Shown here piece by piece: positions 1 to 6,979 of a stretch of DNA of 13,663 nt. Position 1 is the first letter of the stretch, and every line of letters begins with the position of its first letter. Both the position numbers and the translations under genes were made by a program. Source of the stretch: an uncultured Chthoniobacterales bacterium (GTDB taxonomy: Bacteria; Verrucomicrobiota; Verrucomicrobiia; Chthoniobacterales; UBA10450). Where the stretch lies: assembly GCA_955652155.1 (NCBI GenBank), contig CATPAT010000116.1:1-13663 (forward strand), in the 5' to 3' direction. Under the pieces are notes generated by a model. The model saw nothing but the letters and a program-made list of their open reading frames with translations, was not told where the DNA came from and made no database searches.

Positions 1-112
1 GAATTGGCGATTGCCACGAAACCTTGTCGCGGAAATATATTCCCTCGCCAATCGCCGGCAACAACGCGAGCGCGATAAGGATGAGCCCTTCTCGAACTGC
101 GCGCAATTTCAC
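1..112 (-). CDS. Membrane-anchored protein, N-terminus only (possibly rhodanese-like)
   Basis: This is a partial gene that runs off the left edge. A GTG at 112-110, three bases after the DUF1573 stop, opens a frame of 37 codons without a stop. Its start reads M-K-L-R-A-V-R-E-G, followed by a hydrophobic stretch (about residues 10-21, LILIALALLPAI) and then a polar part beginning YFRDKVSWQ. This is the layout of an inner-membrane anchor followed by a soluble domain facing the periplasm, or of an uncleaved signal. From memory, similar N-termini occur on rhodanese-domain proteins encoded next to DUF1573 genes in Verrucomicrobiota, but no rhodanese domain is visible here, so the function is a guess. 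The tight spacing implies co-transcription with the DUF1573 gene. Confidence 0.55.
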   Translation of the reverse strand, partial: MKLRAVREGLILIALALLPAIGEGIYFRDKVSWQSPI

Positions 113-115
113 CGG

Positions 116-871
116 TCAGCGTTCTAGGCCGCCGGCCGGAGATGCAGGCGGCGTGGCGGTTTTTGGTGCCGGTGTATTGGCAACATTCGGCCTCACCGCC
201 GGTGGAAGGCCGGGCGGAGTCGTCACCACGACGTTCAGGTAGAACGACTTGGGAGCTTCCTTAGGATAATCAGTCTGAATCTGCAGCGCGGTTCCCATCG
301 GATGGCTTGTATCTTTTGGGGTAACTTCGATGGTCCATTCGCCAGCTTTGCCCGGCTCCACTTTGGATTCGAAGTTCTGGTTTGATTTGATCGTTATCTC
401 TTTAGCCGGAAACTCTTTTGCCGCTTTCACGGAAACTTTTTTCGGCTTCGGCTCTTCCCCATTCTGCCAGTAAACAACTGGCGGTTTGATCTCCAGCGTC
501 GGCGCGATATTCGCCTTGAGAGTGAGAATGGCCGTGGCCTGAGTCGGGTTCGGATCGTCCGTTTGCACCGTCACGGTCTTCAACTGCTGGCCGGTACGAT
601 CGCCAATCGTAAAGGTCGCAACGATTTCACCCTTCTCGCCGGGATTCACGACTTCCTTTTGGCTCTGCGTTGCCGTGCAACCACATGACGCCTTGACCGA
701 TTTAAAATGCACCGGCGTGGTGCCGGTGTTTTGATATTTGAAATGCGCGACAGCTGTTTTGTCGCCAGCGGAGGGATGTAATTCGATCGTGTTCTGTTCC
801 CATTTCAGTTCGGCGCGCGCCGCGACACAGAGGAAGATCGACAATGTGAAAGTCAGGATGCGAGTTTTCAT
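116..871 (-). CDS. DUF1573 domain exported protein
   Basis: A 251-residue secreted protein of unknown function. Residues 1-20 form a typical Sec signal peptide (MKTR, hydrophobic core, cleavage after AARA), so it should act in the periplasm or on the envelope. The mature start (ELKWEQNTIEL) and the segment around residues 40-110 match the DUF1573 Ig-like fold, including the hallmark S-C-G-C-T motif near residues 62-66 and the Asn-Pro-Gly-Glu turn. A second beta-rich region follows. The tail from about residue 218 is rich in Pro and Ala and probably disordered. The ATG (871-869) overlaps the rmlD TGA as ATGA, which suggests translational coupling to rmlD and fixes the start. The two Cys of CGC could bind metal or be redox-active, but this is not established for the family. 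Confidence 0.9.
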   Translation of the reverse strand: MKTRILTFTLSIFLCVAARAELKWEQNTIELHPSAGDKTAVAHFKYQNTGTTPVHFKSVKASCGCTATQSQKEVVNPGEKGEIVATFTIGDRTGQQLKTVTVQTDDPNPTQATAILTLKANIAPTLEIKPPVVYWQNGEEPKPKKVSVKAAKEFPAKEITIKSNQNFESKVEPGKAGEWTIEVTPKDTSHPMGTALQIQTDYPKEAPKSFYLNVVVTTPPGLPPAVRPNVANTPAPKTATPPASPAGGLER

Positions 872-1770
872 TTTTTCGAATAGGAGTGCTCAATATAATC
901 AGACACGGCGTCTCGCCAAGAGCGTGGTGTGGTTCCAATTAGTTGCGTATATTTCGCACTGGAGAGAACGGAATAGACCGGGCGCCGTGCGACCCAGTTT
1001 TTCATGTCGGCAAGGGTCAATGCGCCAACAGTTTTGACCTTGAGTGGAATGTTGAGTCTGTGGCAGCAGTCGATCGCGTGCTGCGCGTACTCCTGCCAGC
1101 TGCATTGGCCCGAGTTTGAGAAATGCAAGACGCCGCCGGGCGCATCAACATGGAAGAACGATTGCAACATCTCGGCAATATCGCTGGTGTAAGTTGGGGT
1201 AGAGAATTTATCGGCGACAGCGTTGATCTGTTCTTCTTCACGTCCCCGCTTAATCATCGCGTCGACAAAGCTGGGACGGTCAGGACCGAATACCCACGAC
1301 ACGCGAATCACCAGATGCCTGTCCGCCGTAGCCTTGGCGGAGGCGGATCGATCTTGCGTTTGCAATACCAGTTTCTCGCCGGTGCGCTTGGATTCTCCAT
1401 AAACGCTGATTGGTTTGACGGCGTCGCATTCGGTATAAGGCTCACGTTTCTCGCCATCAAACACGTAATCGGTACTGAAATGGATCATCTTCGCGTTTTT
1501 GTCCCGGCAGATTCGAGCAACCAGCTGCGGCCCCTCGGCGTTGATCGCGAACGCCTGATCAATTTCCTGTTCGCAAAGATCGACATCCGTCATCGCCGCG
1601 CAGTTGATTAGCAGGTTGAACTCGAGCGGAGAGAGGTTGTCCTGAATTTGGCTTTGATTCGCGAGATCAAGCTGCGCGTGATTAAAACCGGTAACGTCGA
1701 ATTTCCCCTGATACGCGCGCACGAGCGCAGCGCCCAGCCGGCCACTCGCGCCGATAATTACGATCTTCAT
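868..1770 (-). CDS. rmlD: dTDP-4-dehydrorhamnose reductase
   Basis: RmlD/RfbD catalyses the last step of dTDP-L-rhamnose synthesis, the NAD(P)H-dependent reduction of dTDP-4-dehydro-L-rhamnose, in the cytoplasm. The 300-residue product is of normal length and belongs to the extended short-chain dehydrogenase group. Visible motifs are the Rossmann G-A-S-G-R-L-G at 7-13, N-C-A-A-M-T-D-V-D near 56-64, F-S-T-D-Y-V-F-D-G near 98-106 and the catalytic Y124-G-E-S-K128. I chose the ATG at 1770 because the Rossmann strand begins there; upstream in-frame codons read through a repeat element. No Shine-Dalgarno sequence is visible before it. Residues 141-151 (RSASAKATADR) come from a short DNA repeat also found in argD and interrupt an otherwise standard sequence before HLVIRVSWVFG. 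The gene sits 96 bases after rmlB and overlaps the DUF1573 gene by 4 bases. Confidence 0.95.
   Translation of the reverse strand: MKIVIIGASGRLGAALVRAYQGKFDVTGFNHAQLDLANQSQIQDNLSPLEFNLLINCAAMTDVDLCEQEIDQAFAINAEGPQLVARICRDKNAKMIHFSTDYVFDGEKREPYTECDAVKPISVYGESKRTGEKLVLQTQDRSASAKATADRHLVIRVSWVFGPDRPSFVDAMIKRGREEEQINAVADKFSTPTYTSDIAEMLQSFFHVDAPGGVLHFSNSGQCSWQEYAQHAIDCCHRLNIPLKVKTVGALTLADMKNWVARRPVYSVLSSAKYTQLIGTTPRSWRDAVSDYIEHSYSKK
1322..1347. repeat. Interspersed repeat A, copy 1, in frame inside rmlD
   Basis: A 26-nt block with terminal inverted ends TCCGCC (1322-1327) and GGCGGA (1342-1347). The core 1324-1346 matches 10930-10951 in argD apart from one missing base and one G/A change. Both copies have the same orientation, and the minus strand is read in the same frame, giving Lys-Ala-Thr-Ala. 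It also contains GGCGGA twice in tandem (1336-1347). In RmlD it supplies Ser-Ala-Ser-Ala-Lys-Ala-Thr-Ala between two conserved segments, so it looks like an in-frame insertion into a surface loop. Confidence 0.75.
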
Positions 1771-1837
1771 GTTGTAGCTGCCGCCGTCACTGGCGGCAGA
1801 AAGGAGACCTGCCGGTGAGGACACCGGCCGCTACAAC
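1771..1837. repeat. 67-nt three-arm palindromic element between rmlB and rmlD
   Basis: A compact foldback bounded by a perfect 8-bp inverted repeat, GTTGTAGC (1771-1778) and GCTACAAC (1830-1837). Inside are a perfect 7-bp hairpin (TGCCGCC 1779-1785 with GGCGGCA 1792-1798, 6-nt loop), a weak 3-bp hairpin (AGG 1802-1804 with CCT 1808-1810), and a second perfect 7-bp hairpin (GCCGGTG 1811-1817 with CACCGGC 1822-1828, AGGA loop). The whole can fold like a small cloverleaf on either strand. It directly abuts the rmlD ATG at 1770 and so forms the whole immediate leader of that gene. It has the hallmarks of a REP- or MITE-like mobile palindrome. No protein is encoded in it. Confidence 0.85.
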
Positions 1838-1866
1838 GCACCGAGTGCAAATTCATCTGTGGAAAT

Positions 1867-2856
1867 TCAGTAACGTCCAGCCCGCTCGAGTAACGGTTGC
1901 CACCACGTTTGGTTGTCGATGTACCACTGAATCGTTGTTTCCAAGCCCTCCTTGAAATCCTTGCGCGGCTTCCATTTCAATTCTTTCTGGGCAAATGACG
2001 AATCGATCGCATAGCGGCGATCGTGTCCGAGGCGGTCTTTGACGAATGAAATCAAACTCTCCGGTTTGCCCAGTTGCTTCAAAATCATTTTCACCAGATC
2101 GAGGTTCAGCATCTCGTTGCCACCGCCGAAGTTGTAAACGGCGCCGGGTTTTCCTTCGAACAGCGCCGCCACCACCGCTGCACAATGGTCCTGGACGTGG
2201 ATCCAATCGCGCACGTTCATTCCGTCGCCATAGACCGGCAATGGTTCATCGCGCAACGCTTTGATGATCATGAGCGGAATCAATTTTTCCGGAAACTGAT
2301 AGGGACCGTAGTTGTTCGAACAGCGCGTCACGACGACTTCCTGGCCATAAGTTCTATGATGAGCGAGTGCCAGAAGATCGGCGCCGGCTTTGCTGGAAGA
2401 ATAGGGCGAGCTCGGATCGAGCGGCGATTTTTCGGTGAACTTCCCGGTCTTGCCTAACGAACCGTAAACTTCATCCGTGGAAATTTGGACGAAACGCTGG
2501 ACGCCGTGTTTTCTCGCGGAATTGAGCAGCACACTGGTGCCGATAACGTTGGTGTGAATGAAATTCTCCGGCGAATTGATGCTGCGATCGACGTGCGACT
2601 CGGCCGCGAAATTGACGACGGCAAAAAATTGGTGCTCGAGCATGAGCGCGTCCATCGCGTCGGCGTTGGCGATGTCGGCTTTGAAAAATTCATAGCGCTC
2701 GCCATGTTCTTCGACCACGCCGTCGAGACTGGCGAGGTTGCCGGCATAAGTGAGCGCGTCCACATTTGTGACCGAGGCCGGCTTGTAATGTTGCAGAATG
2801 TAGCGAATAAAATTGCTCCCGATGAAACCGCAGCCGCCGGTCACGAGAATTCGCAC
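1867..2856 (-). CDS. rmlB: dTDP-glucose 4,6-dehydratase
   Basis: RmlB/RfbB converts dTDP-D-glucose to dTDP-4-keto-6-deoxy-D-glucose, the second step of dTDP-L-rhamnose synthesis, using tightly bound NAD+. The 329-residue protein shows the Rossmann motif T-G-G-C-G-F-I-G at 6-13, N-F-A-A-E-S-H-V-D-R-S at 82-92, the catalytic S-T-D-E-V-Y-G (Asp128, Glu129), Y152-S-S-S-K156, and N-N-Y-G-P-Y-Q-F-P-E-K typical of the family. The start is a GTG at 2856, placed by the N-terminal Rossmann strand; no strong ribosome site is visible. It is the first gene of a minus-strand group rmlB-rmlD-DUF1573-membrane protein. Its 5' end overlaps the divergent membrane-protein frame by up to 44 bases. rmlA and rmlC are not in the window and must lie elsewhere if the pathway is complete. 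Confidence 0.96.
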   Translation of the reverse strand: MRILVTGGCGFIGSNFIRYILQHYKPASVTNVDALTYAGNLASLDGVVEEHGERYEFFKADIANADAMDALMLEHQFFAVVNFAAESHVDRSINSPENFIHTNVIGTSVLLNSARKHGVQRFVQISTDEVYGSLGKTGKFTEKSPLDPSSPYSSSKAGADLLALAHHRTYGQEVVVTRCSNNYGPYQFPEKLIPLMIIKALRDEPLPVYGDGMNVRDWIHVQDHCAAVVAALFEGKPGAVYNFGGGNEMLNLDLVKMILKQLGKPESLISFVKDRLGHDRRYAIDSSFAQKELKWKPRKDFKEGLETTIQWYIDNQTWWQPLLERAGRY

Positions 2857-4465
2857 AGCAAGAGCTAGCAGCGCCGAGGCCGGCGCGCTAGAGGATTTTC
2901 CTCTCCTCGACGATTACGTCGGCACTTGGAAAAACGCGCTCGCTGAAAGTGAGTGGACGCCTTGGCTTATCGTCGGTCTCGCCGCGTTCCTGCGATTTTT
3001 TTTGCTCGAAATGAAGCCGCCGCATTTCGATGAAGGAATCAACGGCTGGTTTGTGGATCAAATGGTCAGGAACGGATTCTACAGATATGACCCCACTAAC
3101 TACCACGGTCCGCTTCATTTTTATGTACTGTTTCTCTCGCAGACATTGTTCGGCCGTAATCTTTGGGCGTTGCGATTACCGGTTGTCCTGGTCAGCATCA
3201 GTTGCGTTTGGTTGACGTTAAAATTTGAACCGTTTGTCGGTCGTAACGTCAGCCGGCTGGCAGCGCTGGCCATGGCGGTCTCGCCCGGTTTTGTTTTTTA
3301 CGGGCGCTACTCCATTCACGAAGTCTGGCTCGTGCTCTTTACCATGTTGTTCTTCCTCGGGCTGTTTGGGCTCTGGAAATTTGGGACCGCCAATTATCTC
3401 TGGTGCACCGGGATGGGCTTGACCGGCATGATTTTGTCGAAGGAAACATACATCCTTCACGTCGGCTGTGCCGTGATCGCGGTGGGCGTCTGCTGGATTT
3501 CAAATTATTTCAACAAGCTCGAGGACACGCGACCAGCAACCCAAACCTGGGATTATGTCGATCTTGCAGTTGTGATCGGCACCGGTGTCGTTCTGATTAT
3601 TTTCTTTTATTCAGGCACGTTCTTTAACTGGAACGGAGTGAAAGGTCTTTATCAGGCATATTTGCCCTGGTTCAAAACCGGCAGTGAAGGTCACGGGCAC
3701 GAAAAGCCCTGGTATTATTGGCTGAGACTAATCGCGCGCTATGAGTGGCCGGTTCTTGGCGGATTAGTTCTTTGCCTGTTCAGTAGCCGGTTCAAGAACG
3801 TGCCTCTGCGTTATCTTGCCATTTACGGCGCGGGAACAGTCATCGCCTATAGCATCGTCAAGTATAAGACCCCGTGGTGCATTATTAGTTTCATCTGGCC
3901 GTTCACACTCATTTTCGGCGCCGCGGCCGCAGTGACACCTCTAATATATAAGAGAGTGGTCTATGTTGTATCCGCAATCCTCCTGACCGGCTCCCTCGGA
4001 TATTGCATCTGGTTGAACTATTTTCGCTGCACCACCGAGACTGAGCCTTACGTTTATGTGCAGACCTATAACGACGTTTACAAGTTGACGGACCCTTTAC
4101 TGCAGTTGGCTCACTCCGATCCGCGTGCCTACCAGTTGGTCGGACACATTATTCGCGCGAGCCCTTATCCGTTACCGTGGATGCTCGATGATTTCGGGCG
4201 GGTGGGATATTACGAGAAGGACAATCTGCCGGCCAAAATGGACGGCGATTTTCTCCTCGTGCAGCAGGACAAGATCGCCACGGTTGAAGCAAAGCTTCAC
4301 GAATCTTACTACACCTTCCCGATGACAATCCGGCCTTACCAGGATCCGTCCAAGGCCTACTTTAATGCCAAAACCTTCAAGAGTTTTTTCCCCGGACGAT
4401 GGCCCGATTTGACCGGAGCGGAGCCAACGCCTGCTCCGAGCCCAAACCCAAGCCCAACTAAATGA
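2813..4465 (+). CDS. TIGR03663/Agl23-like polytopic membrane protein (GT-C type)
   Basis: A 550-residue integral membrane protein with roughly ten or more hydrophobic segments. It matches my memory of the TIGR03663 family, related to PMT/ArnT-type GT-C glycosyltransferases and named in databases as flippase-activity-associated Agl23-like. Diagnostic features are a first membrane segment (about 51-66), then H-F-D-E-G (Asp73-Glu74, the position of the catalytic acidic pair in GT-C enzymes), YRYDPTNYHGPLHFY (91-104), SPGFVFYGRYSIHE (157-170) and the S-K-E-T-Y motif near 209-213. The C-terminus is a soluble domain with a Pro-rich tail. The ATG at 2813 or 2822 lies inside the divergent rmlB, and no other ATG, GTG or TTG occurs in frame before the first membrane helix. 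Residues 18-27 (ASSAEAGALE) are encoded by a hairpin repeat. The substrate is unknown; a lipid-linked sugar donor is inferred from the fold. Confidence 0.85.
   Translation: MLPMKPQPPVTRIRTARASSAEAGALEDFPLLDDYVGTWKNALAESEWTPWLIVGLAAFLRFFLLEMKPPHFDEGINGWFVDQMVRNGFYRYDPTNYHGPLHFYVLFLSQTLFGRNLWALRLPVVLVSISCVWLTLKFEPFVGRNVSRLAALAMAVSPGFVFYGRYSIHEVWLVLFTMLFFLGLFGLWKFGTANYLWCTGMGLTGMILSKETYILHVGCAVIAVGVCWISNYFNKLEDTRPATQTWDYVDLAVVIGTGVVLIIFFYSGTFFNWNGVKGLYQAYLPWFKTGSEGHGHEKPWYYWLRLIARYEWPVLGGLVLCLFSSRFKNVPLRYLAIYGAGTVIAYSIVKYKTPWCIISFIWPFTLIFGAAAAVTPLIYKRVVYVVSAILLTGSLGYCIWLNYFRCTTETEPYVYVQTYNDVYKLTDPLLQLAHSDPRAYQLVGHIIRASPYPLPWMLDDFGRVGYYEKDNLPAKMDGDFLLVQQDKIATVEAKLHESYYTFPMTIRPYQDPSKAYFNAKTFKSFFPGRWPDLTGAEPTPAPSPNPSPTK
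2865..2891. repeat. Bulged hairpin at the rmlB/membrane-protein divergence
   Basis: CTAGC-A-GCGCC (2865-2875) pairs with GGCGC-GCTAG (2882-2891) around a GAGGCC loop, giving ten base pairs with one bulged A. It lies 9 bases upstream of the rmlB GTG and, in the other direction, inside codons 18-27 of the membrane-protein frame. A second short hairpin (GAGGA, TCCTC) follows directly at about 2891-2903. It could be a further short interspersed palindrome or an operator-like site; the sequence cannot tell which. Confidence 0.5.
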
Positions 4466-6447
4466 AATGGCTCTCTGGCGGGCTGACGTTTGTAAACCTC
4501 GCCACCATTTGCGGATTATTTATTGGGATGCTCGCCGGCGGATTGAGCACCGCGGTGGCATTGGCCGCCCTTATATTAGCGGCGGGATTCGCTCTCTTAG
4601 CATATCTTAGAACAACAGATCCAAAGGCGCAGGCCGACGCCGTCGGCTCCGACAAATCCAAAATCGGGAAATACCGCAGCCTCCCGATCTGGATTTTGGC
4701 CGCCTTCTTCACCATTTTTGCGGTCCGCTCATTTTGCTGGCTGCTTTTTGTCGATGGAACTGAATTTAAAATTCAATCTCCCGTAAACCTGGGTGATCTC
4801 GGCCTTCACATCACTCACATCAGTTTGTTCGCCAATGGCGTTCGGCTTTGGCCATCCAACCCGATTTATGTCTTCAGCCATCACCTTCGTTATCCGGCCG
4901 GGATCGACTTGTTTAATGCGCTGCTGTTAAAGTCCGGTCTCAGTCTGATTCACGGTCTGGTTTGGGTTGGCCTGGTCGCTTCCGTGGCTACGTTTTACAC
5001 CTTCTATCGCTGGGGCGGAGGCTTTGCTATCGCCGGTTTTCTCTTCAACGGTGGTCTCGCCGGCTTTCAATTTCTGCGCGATTTTAAATTCGTTGATTAT
5101 CAGGACGTCAATAACATCGCCTGGAAAAGTATTCCGCTGACAATGTTCGTGACTCAACGTGGTTTGCTTTATGCGATACCCGCCGGCTTAATCTTACTCT
5201 GGCATTGGCGCGAAAAATATTTTCGCGCGAGTCAAGATCGCCAATCGGCGCGGCTTCCATTCTGGGTGGAGCTTTTGCTTTACGCCTCGATGCCGCTCTT
5301 TCATCTCCATACGTTCATGGCGCTCAGCATCGTGCTCGTGTGTCTCTTTGTGGCCGGTGATCCGCAGATTCGTGGACACATTGTCACGCTCGTGTTGAGC
5401 GCTCTCATTCCGGCGACGTTCTTTGTCTGGCTCATTAGCGATCATTTCCTCGCTGGTTCAGTCCTCGAATTCCATCCCGGCTGGGCCCAGAACGAAGGTG
5501 AATTTAGAATGTCGTTCTTTCGATTCTGGTTCTTCAATTTCGGAATCTTGGTTCCGCTGGTCCTCACTTTGATCGGCCTGATCGCCTGGCAATTGTACCA
5601 ATCGCATCAGACCAGACGACTCGAGTTATCTGCCACGATTGCGATCGGAGTCGGCACATTCGTGTTGGCTGTTTGGCGTATCGGGAAACACGGATTCGCC
5701 TGGAGTTGGGTAATTGTAATTCTGTTCGCGTTGATCTTGCTCGCATGGTCAGCAGCCCGCATCGCAAAAAATGGATTCGGCTGGGAAAAAAAGCTGCCGG
5801 AAGAGATCGCCTTTATCTTCGCAGCCATCGCGATCTTTATCTTCTTTTTCTCGATCAAGACGGCGCCGTGGATCTGGGACAATTTGAAAATAGGAATCTG
5901 GGCTTACTTCATCGTGCTCCCCTTCTTGTGGCGGCAATTGATCATGCAATGGGAGGTGCCGGTTCGGCTCGCGGTCTGCTTTGCGCTCTTTACCTCCGGG
6001 TTCGTAAGTTTGTTTGGCGGTCTCGCCGCGGGGAAAGATGGTTTTGGTTTCGCGAATCGCGGCGAAGTCGACGCCGTCGGCTGGGCTGTTAGCAAGATGC
6101 CTTTGGAAGCGCGTTTTGCGGCCTACCCGACTTATAATCACCCACTCCTGCTCGATGGTCGAAAAGTCGTGATGGGATATCCCGGACACCTTTGGACACA
6201 GGGATTCGAAGATTACGGCAAAACGAACGAGCTACTCACCCAACTGATGCAGGGCGCTCCGAATTGGCCCGATCTCGCCCGGACGCTGCACGTGCGCTAC
6301 ATCTTTTGGGGCCGCGAAGAAAAAACAAATTACGCATCGAGCACGCGCCCCTGGGAAAAAACGGCAACACTGGCCGCTTCCGGAACTTGGGGCGCGATTT
6401 ACGATTTGGAATCGGCGCGATCGCAAGTGCCGGCGACTACTCAGTGA
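4462..6447 (+). CDS. Large polytopic membrane protein, GT-C-like, family not recognised
   Basis: A 661-residue membrane protein with about a dozen hydrophobic segments and a soluble C-terminal part of about 120 residues. I do not recognise a named family. The architecture is that of GT-C glycosyltransferases: two N-terminal helices, a cytoplasmic loop (51-72), another helix, then an extracytoplasmic loop with G111-D112-L-G-L-H, where GT-C enzymes carry a catalytic Asp, followed by FANGVRLWPSNPIY and LRYPAG. The C-terminal segment (GEVDAVGWAVSKMPLEARFA, later YIFWGREE) resembles the periplasmic domain of such enzymes that ends in a report-like D-L-E. Its ATG overlaps the stop of the TIGR03663-like gene as ATGA, so the two are translationally coupled and probably act in one pathway. 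The stop is 7 bases from the convergent FabZ-like gene with no obvious terminator between them. Confidence 0.85.
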   Translation: MKWLSGGLTFVNLATICGLFIGMLAGGLSTAVALAALILAAGFALLAYLRTTDPKAQADAVGSDKSKIGKYRSLPIWILAAFFTIFAVRSFCWLLFVDGTEFKIQSPVNLGDLGLHITHISLFANGVRLWPSNPIYVFSHHLRYPAGIDLFNALLLKSGLSLIHGLVWVGLVASVATFYTFYRWGGGFAIAGFLFNGGLAGFQFLRDFKFVDYQDVNNIAWKSIPLTMFVTQRGLLYAIPAGLILLWHWREKYFRASQDRQSARLPFWVELLLYASMPLFHLHTFMALSIVLVCLFVAGDPQIRGHIVTLVLSALIPATFFVWLISDHFLAGSVLEFHPGWAQNEGEFRMSFFRFWFFNFGILVPLVLTLIGLIAWQLYQSHQTRRLELSATIAIGVGTFVLAVWRIGKHGFAWSWVIVILFALILLAWSAARIAKNGFGWEKKLPEEIAFIFAAIAIFIFFFSIKTAPWIWDNLKIGIWAYFIVLPFLWRQLIMQWEVPVRLAVCFALFTSGFVSLFGGLAAGKDGFGFANRGEVDAVGWAVSKMPLEARFAAYPTYNHPLLLDGRKVVMGYPGHLWTQGFEDYGKTNELLTQLMQGAPNWPDLARTLHVRYIFWGREEKTNYASSTRPWEKTATLAASGTWGAIYDLESARSQVPATTQ

Positions 6448-6454
6448 TGTTTGG

Positions 6455-6934
6455 TCAACGCGCCTTCGTCAGCGCGTTTAATACCAGCTGACCCTGCGCA
6501 ACCTGTTTGCCGTCGATCAGCGCTTCGACCTCAAATTGTAGCAGTTCATCCACTGCGGCCACCCTTCGCGCGCGCAGAACGATTCGTTCCTCCGGCCGCA
6601 CCGCCTGAAAAAATTTCATCTGCCGAATGGCCGAGAGCAGAAAGCGCCGTTGCGCCTGTTCCGGATGGGCTGACGCCGCAGCTATGCCGGCAGTTTGGGC
6701 AAGCGCTTCCGTCAAGATCACCCCGGGAACGAGCGGATCACCCGGAAAATGCCCTGCTAACATGGGATCGTTGCTCGAAAACTGCGTTTCGCATTCAGCC
6801 GATACGCCCGGCTCGCACGCGATCAACTTCCGCACGAAAACAAATGGAGGCCGGTGCGGCAAACCAAGGAACTGACCAGCGACAACTGATGAGTGACCAG
6901 ATTCAACTGCCGCCGTTTTCTTTTTTCTTGTCAC
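6455..6934 (-). CDS. FabZ/FabA-like 3-hydroxyacyl-ACP dehydratase (HotDog fold)
   Basis: A 159-residue single-HotDog protein. It carries L-P-H-R-P-P-F-V-F-V at 25-34, the active-site G-H62-F-P-G-D-P-L-V-P-G-V, and the helix with E76-A-L-A-Q, which together give the His and Glu pair of FabZ-type dehydratases. The expected reaction is dehydration of a 3-hydroxyacyl-acyl carrier protein in the cytoplasm. No lipid A or fab genes lie nearby, so it may be a paralogue serving a special lipid rather than the housekeeping enzyme; hence no symbol. The start is taken as GTG at 6934. Residues 1-21 (MTRKKK through SSVVAGQ) are not family-like, and residues 11-21 are encoded by degenerate heptamers, so the native start may lie further in. 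It is the last of three minus-strand genes, 45 bases after the lipoprotein gene. Confidence 0.85.
   Translation of the reverse strand: MTRKKKTAAVESGHSSVVAGQFLGLPHRPPFVFVRKLIACEPGVSAECETQFSSNDPMLAGHFPGDPLVPGVILTEALAQTAGIAAASAHPEQAQRRFLLSAIRQMKFFQAVRPEERIVLRARRVAAVDELLQFEVEALIDGKQVAQGQLVLNALTKAR
6869..6900. repeat. Degenerate heptamer tandem repeat at the 5' end of the FabZ-like gene
   Basis: On the plus strand, four consecutive 7-mers, GAACTGA, CCAGCGA, CAACTGA and TGAGTGA (6869-6896), followed by CCAG, fit a loose pattern nnA-S-Y-GA (one copy starts nnA with G at position 4). Read on the minus strand they encode the S-G-H-S-S-V-V-A-G-Q segment of the FabZ-like protein before the conserved domain. 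It resembles the short tandemly repeated heptamers known from cyanobacteria and other genomes. Confidence 0.55.
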
Positions 6935-6979
6935 TCGTTACAACCGCCAGTCCGGCTCGGACTCACTCGCCACTTTCCT

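Noticed and set aside
1123..1611. Long plus-strand open frame antisense to rmlD
   Set aside because: It mirrors the codons of a well-supported enzyme and encodes no recognisable domain or hydrophobic pattern of its own.
4633..4647. Small hairpin GCCGAC-GCC-GTCGGC in the second membrane protein
   Set aside because: Six base pairs in G+C-rich coding DNA; no second copy with flanking similarity and no sign of insertion.
5208..5228. Nine-base-pair palindrome GCGCGAAAA / TTTTCGCGC with a 3-nt centre inside the second membrane protein
   Set aside because: It falls in an ordinary charged loop (W-R-E-K-Y-F-R-A) between membrane helices, adds no obvious extra residues, and a stem of this size can occur by chance in this much sequence.
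5673..6092. Arg-rich plus-strand open frame within the second membrane protein
   Set aside because: Composition (Arg, Leu, Trp) is that of an out-of-phase reading of hydrophobic codons; it has no independent ribosome site.
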